A DNA stretch of 64,000 nt from Odobenus rosmarus divergens (GCF_000321225.1 NW_004450398.1:125271-189270); one strand, 5' to 3'; counted from the first letter of the stretch, positions 33,246 through 45,587 are shown. Translations and numbers: made by a program. The notes: generated by a model not told the origin, from the letters alone.

Positions 33246-33904
33246 ATTTCCATCTGTTCTGGTAACTGCTGCCAGAAGTAGTCCATCAACAACTATGATG
33301 TGAGCCATCCTGAACACCATAAGGGATATGGAGAGAGGGACAGAGTCCCCATTCCTGCACTCTGCTTGGGGAGGCAGAAAAAATCCTTACAAAACAATAT
33401 GAGAACGTGTAACCCTCTCTGCCTTCACAGACCCCAATGAATCAAGAATCATGGGCAACCCCCTCAAAAAAAAAAAAAACCCACAAAGGCATAACTCTAC
33501 ACAGATCATGAATAAGAAACCAAGTCTGCTTTGGTGCCATGCAGAAGGAAAGCCAGATGAAGAAGCGGTCAAATTCCAGATATTCTCCTTAGCAGCTATA
33601 TTACACAGCCTCCCAAAATCTCAGTAGCTTAAAACAAACATCTATTTCTCACTCATGATTCACGCCTCTCGTGCACTGGCTGGGGGCTCTGCTCCAGGGT
33701 AGCCTGCCAAGACCCAGCTGATGAAGCAGCCTCTGTCCGAACACTGCCGATCACCCTGGTGGCGACCACATGCCCACATTCAAAGGTCAGGACAGAGAAA
33801 TCACACTTTGGGAAGGTCAGAGACCAGGGAAATTCTCATATGCTCAGGAGCAGAACTGGAACTATTTGATGGACAGCTAGTACTAATGGTTACCACACCA
33901 GCTG

Positions 33905-34055
33905 GGTATCTAGAGACCCCTACCTTAACTTCCTGGAGCCTCAGTCTTCTCACTTATAAAATGGAGATAATTAAAACCTACTTCTTAGGTCTGCTGTAAA
34001 GGCGAAACAAGATAGGAATGGAAAGAACCCAACCCATAGTAGGTGCTTAATAAAT
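33905..34055 (+). repeat. MIR SINE
   Basis: 'taacttcctggagcctcagt', 'cttctcacttataaaatgga', 'gataattaaaacctacttct' and 'taggtgcttaataaatatga' follow MIR through its 3' end. Confidence 0.8.
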
Positions 34056-34079
34056 ATGAATTTCCCTCCCCGAGCCTGT

Positions 34080-34870
34080 GTGTGTATCTCCCTGCTAACC
34101 TCCTTACAAAAGCATCATAGGCACAAACTAGATGGATCTTATCTGGGAACAGAGGAGAGATTTCAATCCCCCACCCCCAGCCCAGCCCTCATATCTGTTG
34201 CCTCTACTTGAAACAGGAGCTTCAGCCACCTGCTCGTTGATGATCCATCTGCTTTGCAAATGTAAAAATGTAATTATATCACAACACTGATTTCTGATGG
34301 GCATAGACCAATACCCAGAGATGCTTCGTTCCCAAACATTGCAGAAAAAAAGTACCATACTCCCTGGAGCAGAAGTGTAATCAAAATGAATGATCATCAA
34401 GTACAATATTTTCTCATGCTCCAGAGAAGACTGGCAAACATCCTGGGACATCAGGTTTGGACCCCTCCAGAGGGCCACATCTCTCTGCTTGCCTGCGCTT
34501 ATACTGGGTGGAATTGGTACCATGGGGCACAATTTTGCCTTATCTAAATGCCCTGTGAGAAGCAGGGACTAAGGAGCTCGTTCTTTGTGGGAAGTCACAC
34601 GTTGGAGTTCCACCATAAGGTTCTAGAACAATGAGCACAGAACACCTCTGCAATCCACTGAACACCACAACAGGAAGAGACAAGAGCAAGAAAGTTCCAC
34701 TGTCTATCAGTATAGGAAACTGACATGCATCAAGCACCTCCTCTGTGCTAGATTTGGAACAAAACTACCCCTGAGTGGATTGCAAACACCAAGCTTTTCA
34801 TTAAAAGCCCAATATAGAAACAAACATTTATAGGCCAACCCTGTTTTAGACGTGTGTTTTTTTTTTCTGA
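34080..34870. other. Unique non-coding stretch
   Basis: No repeat recognised with confidence. Open frames up to 134 codons (34128-34532, minus) lack protein-like features. Confidence 0.45.
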
Positions 34871-34879
34871 TAATCTGTA

Positions 34880-35375
34880 TCTATATCTCATTGCTATTAT
34901 GGCAAACTCCCACACAAACGTGTGGCTTAAAACAACACAAATTTATTATTTTATGTATCTTGAGGTCAGAAATCCAAATGGGTCTCACAGGGCTAACATC
35001 AAGGTGTCAACAGAGCTGCATTCTTTTCTAGGGGAGAATCATTTTCTTACTTTTTACAGCCTCTAGAAACTGCCTTCATTCTTTGGCTCATGGCCCTCTT
35101 CCATCTTGAACGTCAGCATGCGCTGGTTGAGTTTTTCTTGTAATACATCACTCTGACCCTCGTCTGCCTACTTTGTCCACATCTAAAAGACCCTTGGGAT
35201 TACAGTGGCTTACTTGGATAACCCATTATAATCTCCTTATCTTAAAGTCCACTGACTAGCAACTTTAATTCCCCCTTGCCATGTGCCATAACATATTCAT
35301 GGTTTCTGGGATTAAAATGTGGACATCTTTGGGACCATGATTCTGCCTACCACATTATCTATGCTTCTGATGCAG
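34880..35375 (-). repeat. MaLR-like LTR, antisense
   Basis: 'gtgtggcttaaaacaacaca', 'aatttattattttatgtatc', 'gctaacatcaaggtgtcaac', 'ctaggggagaatcattttct' and 'gggaccatgattctgcctac' follow the same dispersed antisense LTR pattern as 1085-1535. Non-coding. Confidence 0.45.
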
Positions 35376-35379
35376 TCTT

Positions 35380-35740
35380 GATCAATCCAGCAAACCGAGT
35401 GTTCTATCCTTGCCTGGCCAAGGACTGACCATGTGACCCAAGATAGGCCAATCACACACCCTGTTGCTGGGATTTAAATCTTGAGTTGAGTGACCCACTA
35501 ATGGAAGATGGTTGAGGCTCAGCCATCTCAATGACGGAGCATGCTAAAAAGACCCCTTTAGTTCCAGTTCTCTGAAACTTCCCCAGTCTCTTTCCTTTCT
35601 AAAGTGAGGTTGTCAAGCATTTTTCCCAATGCCATGAGCTGTCCCACATTTCTTCTAATTGATCATTTGTTTGTTTTAGTCATCCAGAATTAGTTTCTGT
35701 TGCTTGCAACCCACAAGCCTTGAGAGATTCAGGCACAAAG
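35380..35740 (+). repeat. MaLR-like LTR
   Basis: 'gaccatgtgacccaagatag', 'gccaatcacacaccctgttg' and the end 'tagtttctgttgcttgcaac' resemble an LTR like that at 29745-30235. Family uncertain. Confidence 0.35.
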
Positions 35741-36129
35741 AGAGACACATGGAGACAAGCAGAGAAACTCACAGAACCTAAATATAAAGCAGGCACACAG
35801 ACACACTCTCCTGACTTGTATGGAGGACAGCAGACTTATTTTGAAAAAAAAAAAAAAAAAGAGTCTGAAATAAATAGCTTGGCCAGATGAATTTATTTCT
35901 AGGGAGTGGTAGTGGTAGACTTGTTATATGCATCTCTGGGTATTTTCACAGTTCCATTGTTGGAACTAGCCCCTTTTATTTATTTACACTGAATGAAAAG
36001 AGCAGTATGATAATATGCATGAAATAAGGTTTCTGCTTTTTTTCTTCCCTGATCTTTTTCTCACGTGATTTAATCTAGGGAGCCATTCTCAGCCCTACAG
36101 GCAAAGGCTACCAAACTGATGGCTCCTGC

Positions 36130-36320
36130 TGTCCATTCATTCAAAATTAATTATAACACCTACTCTGTGCCAGGAACCTTAGGGATACGAAGATGGAAAA
36201 GTCAGACTCTCTGGGCCCGAGGGTCTTACAGTCACTCATCTAAGACAAATTTCCTAAGCACACCTACTAGGTGTCAGCTCATCCATGGTCCTGTTCTCAA
36301 AGAGAATAGAGTCTAAAGAT
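36130..36320 (-). repeat. L2 LINE 3' end
   Basis: 'attcattcaaaattaattat', 'cacctactctgtgccaggaa', 'ccttagggatacgaagatgg' and 'gggtcttacagtcactcatc' follow antisense L2. Confidence 0.65.
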
Positions 36321-36329
36321 AAAGGAGGC

Positions 36330-37050
36330 ATGTGTGCTGGTGTGCAGAATGATCAGCAGGGAAATCTATTTTTTTCTGAATGAGAGAAGTGCATTTGGCT
36401 AATTGATAAGCATATAAAATATATTTAGTTCAAGAATTTGTAAAGGTTTAATTATGCTGTCATGTAAATTTGGAAATAGTCTTTCTGGAACAACAGCAGA
36501 GAGAGAGACTAATTGGAGAGAGTTGAGGGAGCATGTCTTGGTAGATAGGATATATAAAGAGGATATAGCTACAGAGTCTTTATATTCTTGTGACCATAAG
36601 AGGAAGCTGAACTTTCTGTTGTTCAGTCAAATGAAGGGAGGCTACAGTCTACTGAAAATCAGAGAGACTGAGTACCATTCTTAGTTGTTCCATTTTTGGA
36701 TCTTCTTTCTCATGTTAATTATAATATTAAAAAAATCTATGTGCAGGTAAATGGGCAATAATTAGGGGCAGAGTAACCCATAGTCTGCTGGTTCCACCTT
36801 GGAAATAAGGGGATAGAGTTTGGGGACGGTTTAAGATGAGGGCAAAGATGAAGATAGTATGGAAAAAGATTTGGGAATTCAATAAAAGGGATAGACCAAG
36901 ATCATATTCTTGATTGCATCTCACATACATATGATATCTACCTGTGTTTTCTTCCATGGTCATGGATGAAACCAGACAAAATCAACCAAGTGCTCACAGA
37001 TGCACATTACTCACCTGCCCTGCCTGTCACCATCATTGCGGGGGGGAGGG
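36330..37050. other. Unique AT-rich stretch
   Basis: No repeat or gene recognised. Includes 'gcatttggctaattgataag' and a G-run 'gcggggggg' near 37038. Confidence 0.4.
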
Positions 37051-37056
37051 GGGAGT

Positions 37057-37212
37057 CCTAGACAGTGCTTCTCAAATATCATCATGCAAATGAATCACCT
37101 CAATTATTAAAGTATATATTCCAGTTCAGTAGGTCCGGGGTAGGGTTGAAATTCTGCATCTCTAACCAGCTCCCAGGTGATGATGACGACTCCCCAGAAC
37201 ACATGTTGAGCA
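37057..37212 (+). mobile_element. MER5A (hAT-Charlie MITE)
   Basis: 'cagtgcttctcaaatatcat', 'gcaaatgaatcacct', 'ttcagtaggtccggggtagg', 'gaaattctgcatctctaacc' and 'agctcccaggtgatgatgac' follow MER5A. Non-coding. Confidence 0.8.
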
Positions 37213-37689
37213 GCAAGACTTGGAGTAAGTCTTGGAGACTGGAGTATCCTGGAGACTGTTGTGAGCCCCCCTTCTTAGCTACTCTCCCTGTCTCTTGCTG
37301 CTGCCAAAGACGGCCAAGTCTGCCACAAAGGGTGAAGGATGGGGGGGACAAGGGTCACCATGCACAAGGAGCAGAGTCAGAGTGGAAGAATCTGCCTTGG
37401 GGTATCTGGGAAAGCTAACCAGGATGAGCCCACACTTAAAGGGTGAGTGAAAGTTCGCCAAACCGACAAGGAAGAGGATGGTAGTACATGGAAAGGAGTC
37501 AACATGAGCAAAGACACTGAGCTATGAGCAAATGAAATGTAGCATATCTGAGGAACTACAGAAGGGTCAGTATGGGGGAAGAGTAAAGCACTACCTTCAA
37601 AGGAAAAACCAAAGAGCAGGGCTTCTTTAGAATTCAATCTTGGCCAGATTTGACACCAGAAAAATAGGCTTGGTTTAAAGAAAAAAATT

Positions 37690-37920
37690 ATGTTGATGAA
37701 GACTACTGAGTATTTTCTACATGCTGGGCACTGTGCTATGCTTTTTTCATGATTCAGTCTTTTGGACATCACAACAATCCCCATTTTAGCGTTGGGGAAA
37801 GTAAGGCTTAGAGAAGACAAGTAACTACCCCAGGGCCAAGGTGCTAATAGATGAAGGAACTGGAAAGTGACCCAAAATAACCTGACTCCGGGCACCATGT
37901 GCTTAACCACCATGCAACAT
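37690..37920 (-). repeat. MIR SINE
   Basis: 'tttctacatgctgggcactg', 'ccccattttagcgttgggga', 'aagtaaggcttagagaagac' and 'aagtaactaccccagggcca' follow antisense MIR. The 178-codon minus frame 37377-37913 runs through it and is not a gene. Confidence 0.8.
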
Positions 37921-38321
37921 TATCCCCCACCTGGTGCTACGGTAGTTACTCCATCCCTGCCAGTAGGTGGACTCTGGAAACCCTCCATGACCCTGTGCCC
38001 AGTGAGCATGAGCAGTAAAGCCCAAGGCATTGAACTACAGTCTCTCCTCATGGGCCCCCTCATCTCTATTCCCAGTTGCCCTTCAGTACTCATGCTTGGA
38101 AAAGGAGCCTGATCACCTGGAGTTCCCACTCTTTCTCCCAGACATTCGTCTCACATCAAGAGAAATTGGGAAGGGGTATGCGGCAAGAAGAAACCATTTT
38201 TCATGTTTTGGCCTGGGCTTTACTGTGTTCAGGAAGCTCATTAAATGGGCCGAGGGCATCACTTTCCCCCAAATATTCCATCCCTTAACCAGAGCAGTAA
38301 ATATCCCTTTGCCTAGAACAC

Positions 38322-38345
38322 CTGCTGCTGCTGCTGCTGCTGCTG
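38322..38345. repeat. (CTG)8 trinucleotide repeat
   Basis: Eight uninterrupted CTG units. No exon context was found around it. Confidence 0.95.
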
Positions 38346-38639
38346 GTGGATGAAAGGGCCTTACACTCCCATCACCAAGGGTAGAGCAGGCACTGACGTC
38401 AGAAGTCAGAGCTGTTGGAATTACATAATCCCAGAAGCTGCTTGAGCATGGAATAAGGCCATATTTAACCTCAGGGGAGCTAAAAATAGGCAAATAGAAT
38501 TTTATTTCCCCATAAAAATTTTAAACTTTAAATAATATTTTTTTAGTGATCCTAGGCAAGGATTTGTTTGGCCCCAGGCAATGTTTTCACTGTTGAATTA
38601 TGATCCCTAGGAAATATGGATAGTATATGTGCATGGTAT

Positions 38640-39215
38640 GGTCAAGGCAAATGTGTGTGTGCATACATGTGAGTGCATGAATGTGTACAGGGTATGTGTG
38701 TGTGGATAAATACAGATGGAGATATGGCTGTGGGTATACCTACAGACGTAGATATATGTATAAATATAGAATGTGGGCTGTGGTTTGCCGTGGTGGAGTG
38801 GTAGAGGAATGGGTGTTTATGTAACTGGGGTGAGTAGGTGAGTATGAGGTCTGTATATTTTGTGAGTGGGAAGGTTTTGATACAGGTGTATAGTGTGTTT
38901 TTGTGACTAAGAGCATGAGTTTTATGGGTGTGTTACAGAAACTGTGCATGGTGTGTGTGGTAGGTGTGTGTTTGCAGGGGTGTGTAAGGGTATGTGAGCA
39001 TAAGGCATCATTGCATCTGCTCTTGCTTCTGTGTGTGGTATTTCACTGAGTGTGGGGAATGTGTGTTTGTGTGTATTCAAATTGCGTGGGGATGTGTGGT
39101 AAATGTATATTGACAGTGTGCCTGTGTGGGTAGCACCATAACTGAGTTGAGCACGCAGGTGTGTGCTGGAAGGGGTGTGTGCCTGTTTGTGTGTGTGCAT
39201 GTGTGCACACCATGG
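38640..39215. repeat. TG-rich degenerate minisatellite-like tract
   Basis: About 570 bp dominated by gtgtgtg, gtgtgg, gtatgtg and gcatgtg words without one fixed period. The complementary strand is CA/CAC-rich, giving several Thr/His-rich minus frames that are compositional artefacts. Confidence 0.8.
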
Positions 39216-39729
39216 CTGATGACCCCAGGAAAGGTGGCCACAGAGTCCTGATCATGCCTTTCCAATATTTAGAACATCCTAGATCCTCCCCCAACATATC
39301 TCCAGAGACCTATTTGAAGGTGTTCTCCAGAATGCTGACCTACTACTCTCCTTTGGCCCTCTAGGACTCCAACCCCTAATTACCCCTTTGACTAGGCACA
39401 GAGTGTTTGGAGCAATTACCATTTCTTGGTACCTATGGGCTTCTCTCAAACTCTGGTCTAAAGGCAAAGGTCTTCCCATATAATGGAGGAGATGGTCAAA
39501 ACAAAACCAACAAAAAACTGCCCTGAGCAGAAATAACGTACCATTAAAGCTCAGTTCAGTTTCCCACAAGAAATAAGAAGACACAGTATGGCTTAGAAGA
39601 AATTCTCTAGCTTTAGGGTTTCTAGTTTCTGCTCTGTCACTGTTCTGTGGTCCGGCCTTAGGCAAACCCTTCCTCTTCTTGGTTCTAGAATCAGTCTAAA
39701 TTCTTAACTAATCCAACTTTGTATTTATG

Positions 39730-39900
39730 TGTTTAACAACTTTTCATTGGCTCCCTACAGCCCCCTGGATAGAATCCAGTCTCCTTAGCATGCCATTTAA
39801 GACCCTTCATGACTTGACTGTACTCGTTTCTCATTCCCTGACATTCTTCTAGGCCACCATATCTTCTCACCAATTTACTGATTGTTCCTTAGAGGCAATA
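39730..39900 (+). repeat. L2 LINE fragment
   Basis: 'ttttcattggctccctacag', 'ccccctggatagaatccagt' and 'atttaagacccttcatgact' followed by 'tctaggccaccatatcttct' match L2. The copy is cut by two Can-SINEs at 39916. Confidence 0.75.
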
Positions 39901-39915
39901 TTATCTCCTCAAAGA

Positions 39916-40113
39916 GGGGCACCTGGGTGGCTCAGTCAGTTAAGCCTCTGACTCTTGGTTTTGGCTTAGGTCATGATCTCATGGGTGGTAAGATCAAGCC
40001 CCCTGGCAGGCTCCATACTCAGCAAGGAGTCTGCTTGAAGATTCTCTCCCTCTGCCCCTCCCCCTATTCCTTCCCTCTCTTTCTCTCTTAAATAATAAAA
40101 TCTTTAAAAAATA
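39916..40113 (+). mobile_element. Older-type Can-SINE, first of a pair
   Basis: Head 'ggggcacctgggtggctcag' with the 'gactcttggttttggcttag' variant. Its outer flank 'atctcctcaaaga' (39903-39915) recurs after the second SINE (40325 onward), so the second element inserted at the tail of the first. Confidence 0.92.
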
Positions 40114-40120
40114 TATTATC

Positions 40121-40310
40121 GGGGCACCTGGGTGGCTCAGTCGTTAAGCATCTGCCTGTGGCTCAGGTCATGATCCCAGGGTCCTGGGATCGAGCCCTGC
40201 ATCGGGCTCCCTGCTCTGCAGGAAGCCTGCTTCTCCCTCTCCCACTCCCCCTGCTGTGTTCCCTCTCTCGCTGTCTCTCTGTCAAATAAATAAATAAAAG
40301 CTTTAAAAAT
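40121..40310 (+). mobile_element. Younger Can-SINE, second of a pair
   Basis: Complete head 'ggggcacctgggtggctcag', 'tcccactccccctgctgtgt' middle and CAAATAAATAAATAAAAGC-type tail running into (AT)n. It sits in the AT-rich tail of the preceding SINE in the same orientation. Confidence 0.92.
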
Positions 40311-40617
40311 ATATATATATATATCATCTCCTCAAAGAAACATATGTGACTGTCCTTTGTGCTGAGTTAAGTCCAACTCAGCTGCTTTCCCCTCTGTAGA
40401 AAAACCGAGGACCAGGAAGGACATATTCTACTACACTCACTCATTGATTGATTGATTTGTTCATTCATTCAAAATATTCTGGGGTAATTAATAAATTCCA
40501 GAAACTCAACTAGCTTCTAGAATGTGCTATCCAGCCAAATATGTACCTTGCCCTTGTAAAGCTTAATCACTGAAATCAGACCTTTCTCCAGAAAGTTAGT
40601 CCCATAACCTGTGCCTG

Positions 40618-40789
40618 AATCTAGAGTGGATGGGAGTTTCAAGGAAAAATCCCATCCATCAAGTTGGTGTCTCAGTAGTAATGGCTAACAGCATGAGTTC
40701 AGGAATCTAGAGTGAAGGGAAGTCCCAAGGAAAAGTCCCATCCATCAAGTTGGTATCTCAATAGTGATGGCTAAGAGCATGAGTTCAGG
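40618..40789. repeat. Tandem duplication, two 86-bp units
   Basis: Unit A 40618-40703 and unit B 40704-40789 both start 'aatctagagtg' and end 'gcatgagttcagg'. I count about 10 mismatches, mostly transitions, i.e. about 88% identity. The sequence is otherwise unique. Confidence 0.95.
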
Positions 40790-40839
40790 ATTCGGCACAC
40801 CTGGGTTTGAATTTTGATTCTGCCATGCTGCCTCATTGT

Positions 40840-41115
40840 AAGAGCTCAAAAAGTCCTGGGTTTAAAAAGTATGCACCTTACTTCCTCCCAGTGGGCTTGG
40901 ATAGTAACCCTTTCATTTCCTGAATGCCAAACTTTTCACTTCAGCCTTGTCCATTGGGCTGAGGCTTCCAATGTCTTCTCAAGTCAAATAGCTGTAAATT
41001 TTTCCTCATGTACTAAGATATAAGCTCCACGAGGTTGGCAATTTTTTGCATGTTGTGTTCACTGACAGAACTTTAGTGTCTAGAACACAGTAGATTCTGA
41101 GTATTTCTTAGGAAA
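40840..41115 (+). repeat. L2 LINE 3' end
   Basis: 'aagatataagctccacgagg', 'gcatgttgtgttcactgaca' and 'gtgtctagaacacagtagat' follow the L2 3' terminus. Confidence 0.6.
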
Positions 41116-41224
41116 GTAAATACTGCACCTGTCAGCAGATTGTAGAAATTGATCTGTCCAATCATTACTATTATTGATACCCTCCCCTTTCCACCTGAAC
41201 TGTGAAATGTATTCCACACCTCAC

Positions 41225-41405
41225 CTCTAATTCTCTCAATAAAATCAAGAAGCAGGTCCCATTATTCCATTTTAAAGGCGCACAAACTAAGTAATCTAAG
41301 ACCCAGTGAGGTTAAAACTTGCCCAAGGCCACTTAATTGCTAAGTGACACAACTGGAATTTGAATCCAAGGTTGGTTCCAACACTGTACCATGCTGTAAT
41401 CCAGG
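41225..41405 (-). repeat. MIR SINE
   Basis: 'cattattccattttaaaggc', 'cagtgaggttaaaacttgcc', 'caaggccacttaattgctaa' and 'aactggaatttgaatccaag' follow antisense MIR. Confidence 0.8.
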
Positions 41406-41559
41406 CACTCCAGTGGTTTCCTGGGGGAGAAGCAAAGAATCTTCTTTCCCTCTCATCCCTCTGATGGAGAATCCAAACTAGATGTTGAACAGCACAGGCA
41501 AAGAGGCTGGCATTAAGAAAACAATAGGGCTGAAGACACTGCATTGTCAGTAACTACTG

Positions 41560-42950
41560 AAAAATCATGGTGCTAATTAAGAAAGATGCTCCTTGTTCTG
41601 CCAAAGGCTCTATCTTCTTGCAGGGATCAATAATTCAAAAATAATTGTTTACTTTTTCTAGGCTTCCTGCCTTCTCCTCTGCCTGTATTTTTTCCTTCTT
41701 TCTTTGTACAGTGTGAAAGTTGATGAGGAGCCTCATTTTCACAAATGAAAGAAACTTAATTTTTTGGCACTATATCCCTCATTAGGAAGAGCAAAATCAC
41801 TTAGTGGTGGCCTCTGCTTCCTTCTACTTGTCCAAACCAAGGCCCAAGATCAGAAGGCCAGTTTTCTCACGCAGTTTGAGCTCCCATTAAATCTACCATT
41901 TCAGGAAGAGCATTTAATGATAGATGGTGACAGTCACTAAAAATGACAGCAGCCCTTGCCTCTTGTTTCTTGTTTATCTTGCCACTCTCTCTCCCCAGTA
42001 GTGTATGTAAGGCCAACAGCTATATGGCCCCAAAGAACTTCGACTCTAGAAACCAGGTTATCCACTGAATATAAGAGGGACACCAGAGTAGAAATAAGTA
42101 ATATCAATTTAAAGAAGGGGCAAGGAAAAAAAAATCTCCCATGCTGGGACATAACAGTAGATCCATCCATCAGCAGAATTCTTGTACAACCACAAGAAGA
42201 AGAGTAAAAGACGATGACTTTGGTCATGACCTTCCAAGAACTGGGTTGTACATGTCCAGGGCTATACTACCAACTTAAATATGTTTTATGGCACATGTAA
42301 CAAGTGATATGTTGATAAATGTTTAACAGATTTCTGGGGGAGAAAAAAAGCAGTAATTTGTAACCTTTGCCAATGATCAAGGTGTAAATATTCTCACTGG
42401 GTCCAACTGCAAGCAAACAAGATGAATGTTGGATTTGGGAAAAGATGTGTACAACTGATCCTTGTAGGTCAAAACAAGCATGCTCAGCATCAGTGGTACT
42501 GCCTCAGAAATATTTTGATGATGCTTTAGCTTCCCAAGTGGTTTGGCCCATAGAAGAGAAATCACTTATCTACCTCAACATTATCTGCTTGATGGCCAAC
42601 TCTTCTTTTCAGTGGCAATAGATATATTTTTATGATGGTTTACTTATCCTTCTAGTGGCAGTCAATTGCTGGAGCCAGATCACACCAAGAGGGACAGCCA
42701 ATAAGGCTGGGGAGCACAGCTGGAGCATGGTGAGCAGGCCACTGTATGACCTTCCACTGGGGACCAGTGCAGCTGGCCCACTGGTCTTCCCTCTGCCATG
42801 TGTGAAGTCCTTATCACCCTCTGCTGTAACAGTTTGAATTCCAGAAGGATAGGTATGGGAACACATTTATCCTTGGCACACTGTGGTATTAGACTGAAAA
42901 CTTTCACTAATATGTTAAGTGAGTAGGCCAATTAGAATAAAAGAAACCTC
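41560..42950. other. Unique non-coding stretch
   Basis: No repeat, RNA or exon recognised over about 1.4 kb. Open frames are below 100 codons. Confidence 0.45.
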
Positions 42951-43099
42951 TACTGAGGACCTTTACCCACCTCCACATGCTCTTAAGTTCATCCCCACTA
43001 ACTTAACTATATCTCTTCCCATAAAACACATAAAAAGGGGAATTAGGGAAAAGCCTTATAGCCCCTGTTACACACACTACAGCATCCTGAATAATGTCC

Positions 43100-44080
43100 C
43101 CTCTAAAAAAAATTCCTCAACAGTGTGCTAACATGCTGTAACTTGATTCGAAGTGGTAAGGTCTCTGCATCCCCATGGAAATATCGTTCCCTCAGTGAAA
43201 TAATGACATAATAAAAAATAATATGAAATTTGGGGTAAACAAAAGGCAGAGGTATTTTGAGCCAGATGATGGACCATCAAAAGGACAGTTTGATAATGCA
43301 TTGCTGGAAGACTTCATAGGAAGGGCGACATAACTGTGTACAACTCCAATATCAGGACTTGGAGTTCAAGCATTAAAGACTAATGGTTTCTACTTGTGAA
43401 GTTCCCACGGCAGCTGGCCAAAGAGTTGTAATAATAAATTGGGTTCTGATTACATGCCTTTAGCTAGACTGTGAAAACCAAGGGGGAGTCAAGTGGAACT
43501 CAGAAGCTGTCAAGCATTAAACTGTCTGACTCGGGCAGTACAGATTGGGGGGCTCAAACTGTACAGCCACAGAAGAGAATACGTAGGTTGTTACTGTTTT
43601 GGAGTTGAGGAAGACCTAACAAGTAGTTGTGGCTACATCTTCCACCTGGTCATGCTAGACGCCCCATTATCTAACACAATTACAGTATCCCTGGGGTCCC
43701 ACTTCACCCAGTCCACACCCAGACAGGAAAGATCTAGAGTCAGACCCAGCAGAGCCATCTCCAACTGGCTATGGCTTCAAGGATGAGGCTCGGAAACGTT
43801 CCTAGAATGGGAATGCCAGATCTTTATTTCAGATAGAAGAGAAAGTTCTGTTTACTTCCACTTGTGTGGTGGGGAATCTTCCTACCATCTGAGTTCATGT
43901 CCTGCTTCTGTGTGGATGATCTACGGACATGTCCCTTGAAGGTTATCAATGTGGACTGTCATTCTCAACATCTAATGTTACAGCTACACAGGAGATGGGG
44001 GGTCATGGGGAGGCAGCAACCAGCCACTATGTGCTTAGACAAATCCCCATGACTTGCCTATTTTCTTACTTGACTAACAA
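43100..44080. other. Unidentified, possibly old L1/LTR-derived
   Basis: No confident family. The downstream L1M 3' end at 44085 could mean part of this is diverged L1 3' UTR. A 97-codon plus frame (43493-43786) has no protein features. Confidence 0.3.
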
Positions 44081-44084
44081 GTGA

Positions 44085-44215
44085 CGCCAATACACCGCAA
44101 TTAATTAAGACTATTAAATGGGAAACTGGGGCTAGGGGTATACAGGAGCTCTCTGTACTATCTTTGCAACTTTCCTACAAGTCTAAACTATCCTAAAATA
44201 AAACACTTCAAAACA
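44085..44215 (+). repeat. L1M 3'-end fragment
   Basis: 'gggtatacaggagctctctg', 'tactatctttgcaactttcc' and 'taaactatcctaaaataaaa' are the standard terminus of old L1M/L1ME elements. Confidence 0.75.
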
Positions 44216-44689
44216 AAAGACTACAAAGCAATTTCCAGTTCACTGAGATTTTGCTTGGGGTTCAAGATATTACTTAGCCCATAACGTGATTTCTCTAGTA
44301 GGCAGGTCTGGATTCGATGATCCTGTTGAAAACGCACCAAAGGGCATTATCTCCACTATAAAAAAAAACTGCATAGAAAAAAAGACCAGAAGAAAATAAG
44401 CAATTGCTGCTGCCTGTGGATGGTGGACTTCCATGGGTAAGGTGGGGTTTTTTTCTTATTTCTTTCATTTTTCTTTGTCTTCTAAATTTTCCACCATTAC
44501 TTCTGAGAGAAATTGGACTTGCAAAAAGGCTTCACTATTGCCCAACCATCTACAAGGTAAAGCTTCTCAGAGTAATATACCTTCAGGATCTGGTCTTGCT
44601 TCTCTGGTTTCATTCCATTACTCCCCCTCCTCCTATAGATGATAGTATTTCTGGGTAATTCTATATGCCCATAATTGTCCCAAACATGC

Positions 44690-45045
44690 TGTGCAGTTTC
44701 ACACCTCTGAGTCTTTGCACATCTAATCGTACAACTTCAAATGCCTTGCCTCCTCCCCAGTCCAATTTTTGGATGTTTCCTTCAAAACCTAGCTAGTATC
44801 ACCTTTCTTGGGAAAGCCTCCCTGACTGCACCAAGCCTCCCAACAGAATTCATGCTCTCCCCTCACTGCCAGACACAGGTTTCTATCATTGCACTTATCA
44901 TGCTGATTGGTGTTGATCTGTCTGCCTGGTTAGCCTGGCTACAAAATCACTGAGGGCAGAATAGGGTGTGATGTATTACTACATTCCCAGCGACTAGTAG
45001 AGTGTCTGGCATATGGAACTATTACAGTAAGGTCTTTGTTGGGGG
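44690..45045 (+). repeat. L2 LINE 3' region
   Basis: 'ctgagtctttgcacatctaa', 'tgggaaagcctccctgactg', 'tcattgcacttatcatgctg', 'tcactgagggcagaataggg' and 'gtagagtgtctggcatatgg' follow L2 to its end. Confidence 0.75.
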
Positions 45046-45587
45046 GATAGTGAATGGACTCATGAGCAGATGTTTGGTTACCCCCAGAAGGCAACATTAT
45101 TGACTTATAAAAGAAGAAAGCTTGACCAAGAGCGAAGAGCCAAAACAGAAAGGCAGAGCCAAGCTGGGAAGTCAGGTGAGAAGTGGCTGGAACCATGACA
45201 AAGGCACAGCGATACAGATGACCAAGAACCTTATTTAAGTCAGAGCCAGTGTGAGTGAGTCTGAGCCTCTTCTGAGGTCCCAGGGTAAGAGCTTTAAAGT
45301 TGTCTTGCTGTGAAGATGCCAAACAAGACATTCTAACCCAATTTGTCTTGTTTACTCATATGATCCTTAAATTGTTAGGAAGAAAATGCCCATCGGAGAT
45401 CATCAAGTCCCGTGGTCTGTAAACTGCACTTCACAGGGATCTGGGATTCTACAGAATTGTTTCAAAGAGAATGTGGAGGAGGCTGGTGCTGCAGACACAC
45501 CAAGCAGGGCGGCTCCATTTGTAACTGGCTTACAGCATGGCACTCCACAGAAAATTCTTGAAGAAATGGTTCTGCTGATAAAGCAAA

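Noticed and set aside
37377..37913. 178-codon minus-strand open frame
   Set aside because: About 220 bp of it is antisense MIR, and the remainder has no recognisable protein features.
38030..38353. Polyalanine-containing 107-codon frame
   Set aside because: The alanine run is the (CTG)8 repeat read in one frame. No other support.
38740..39297. Histidine/threonine-rich minus-strand frames
   Set aside because: Translation of the TG-rich tract (CA-rich on the minus strand).
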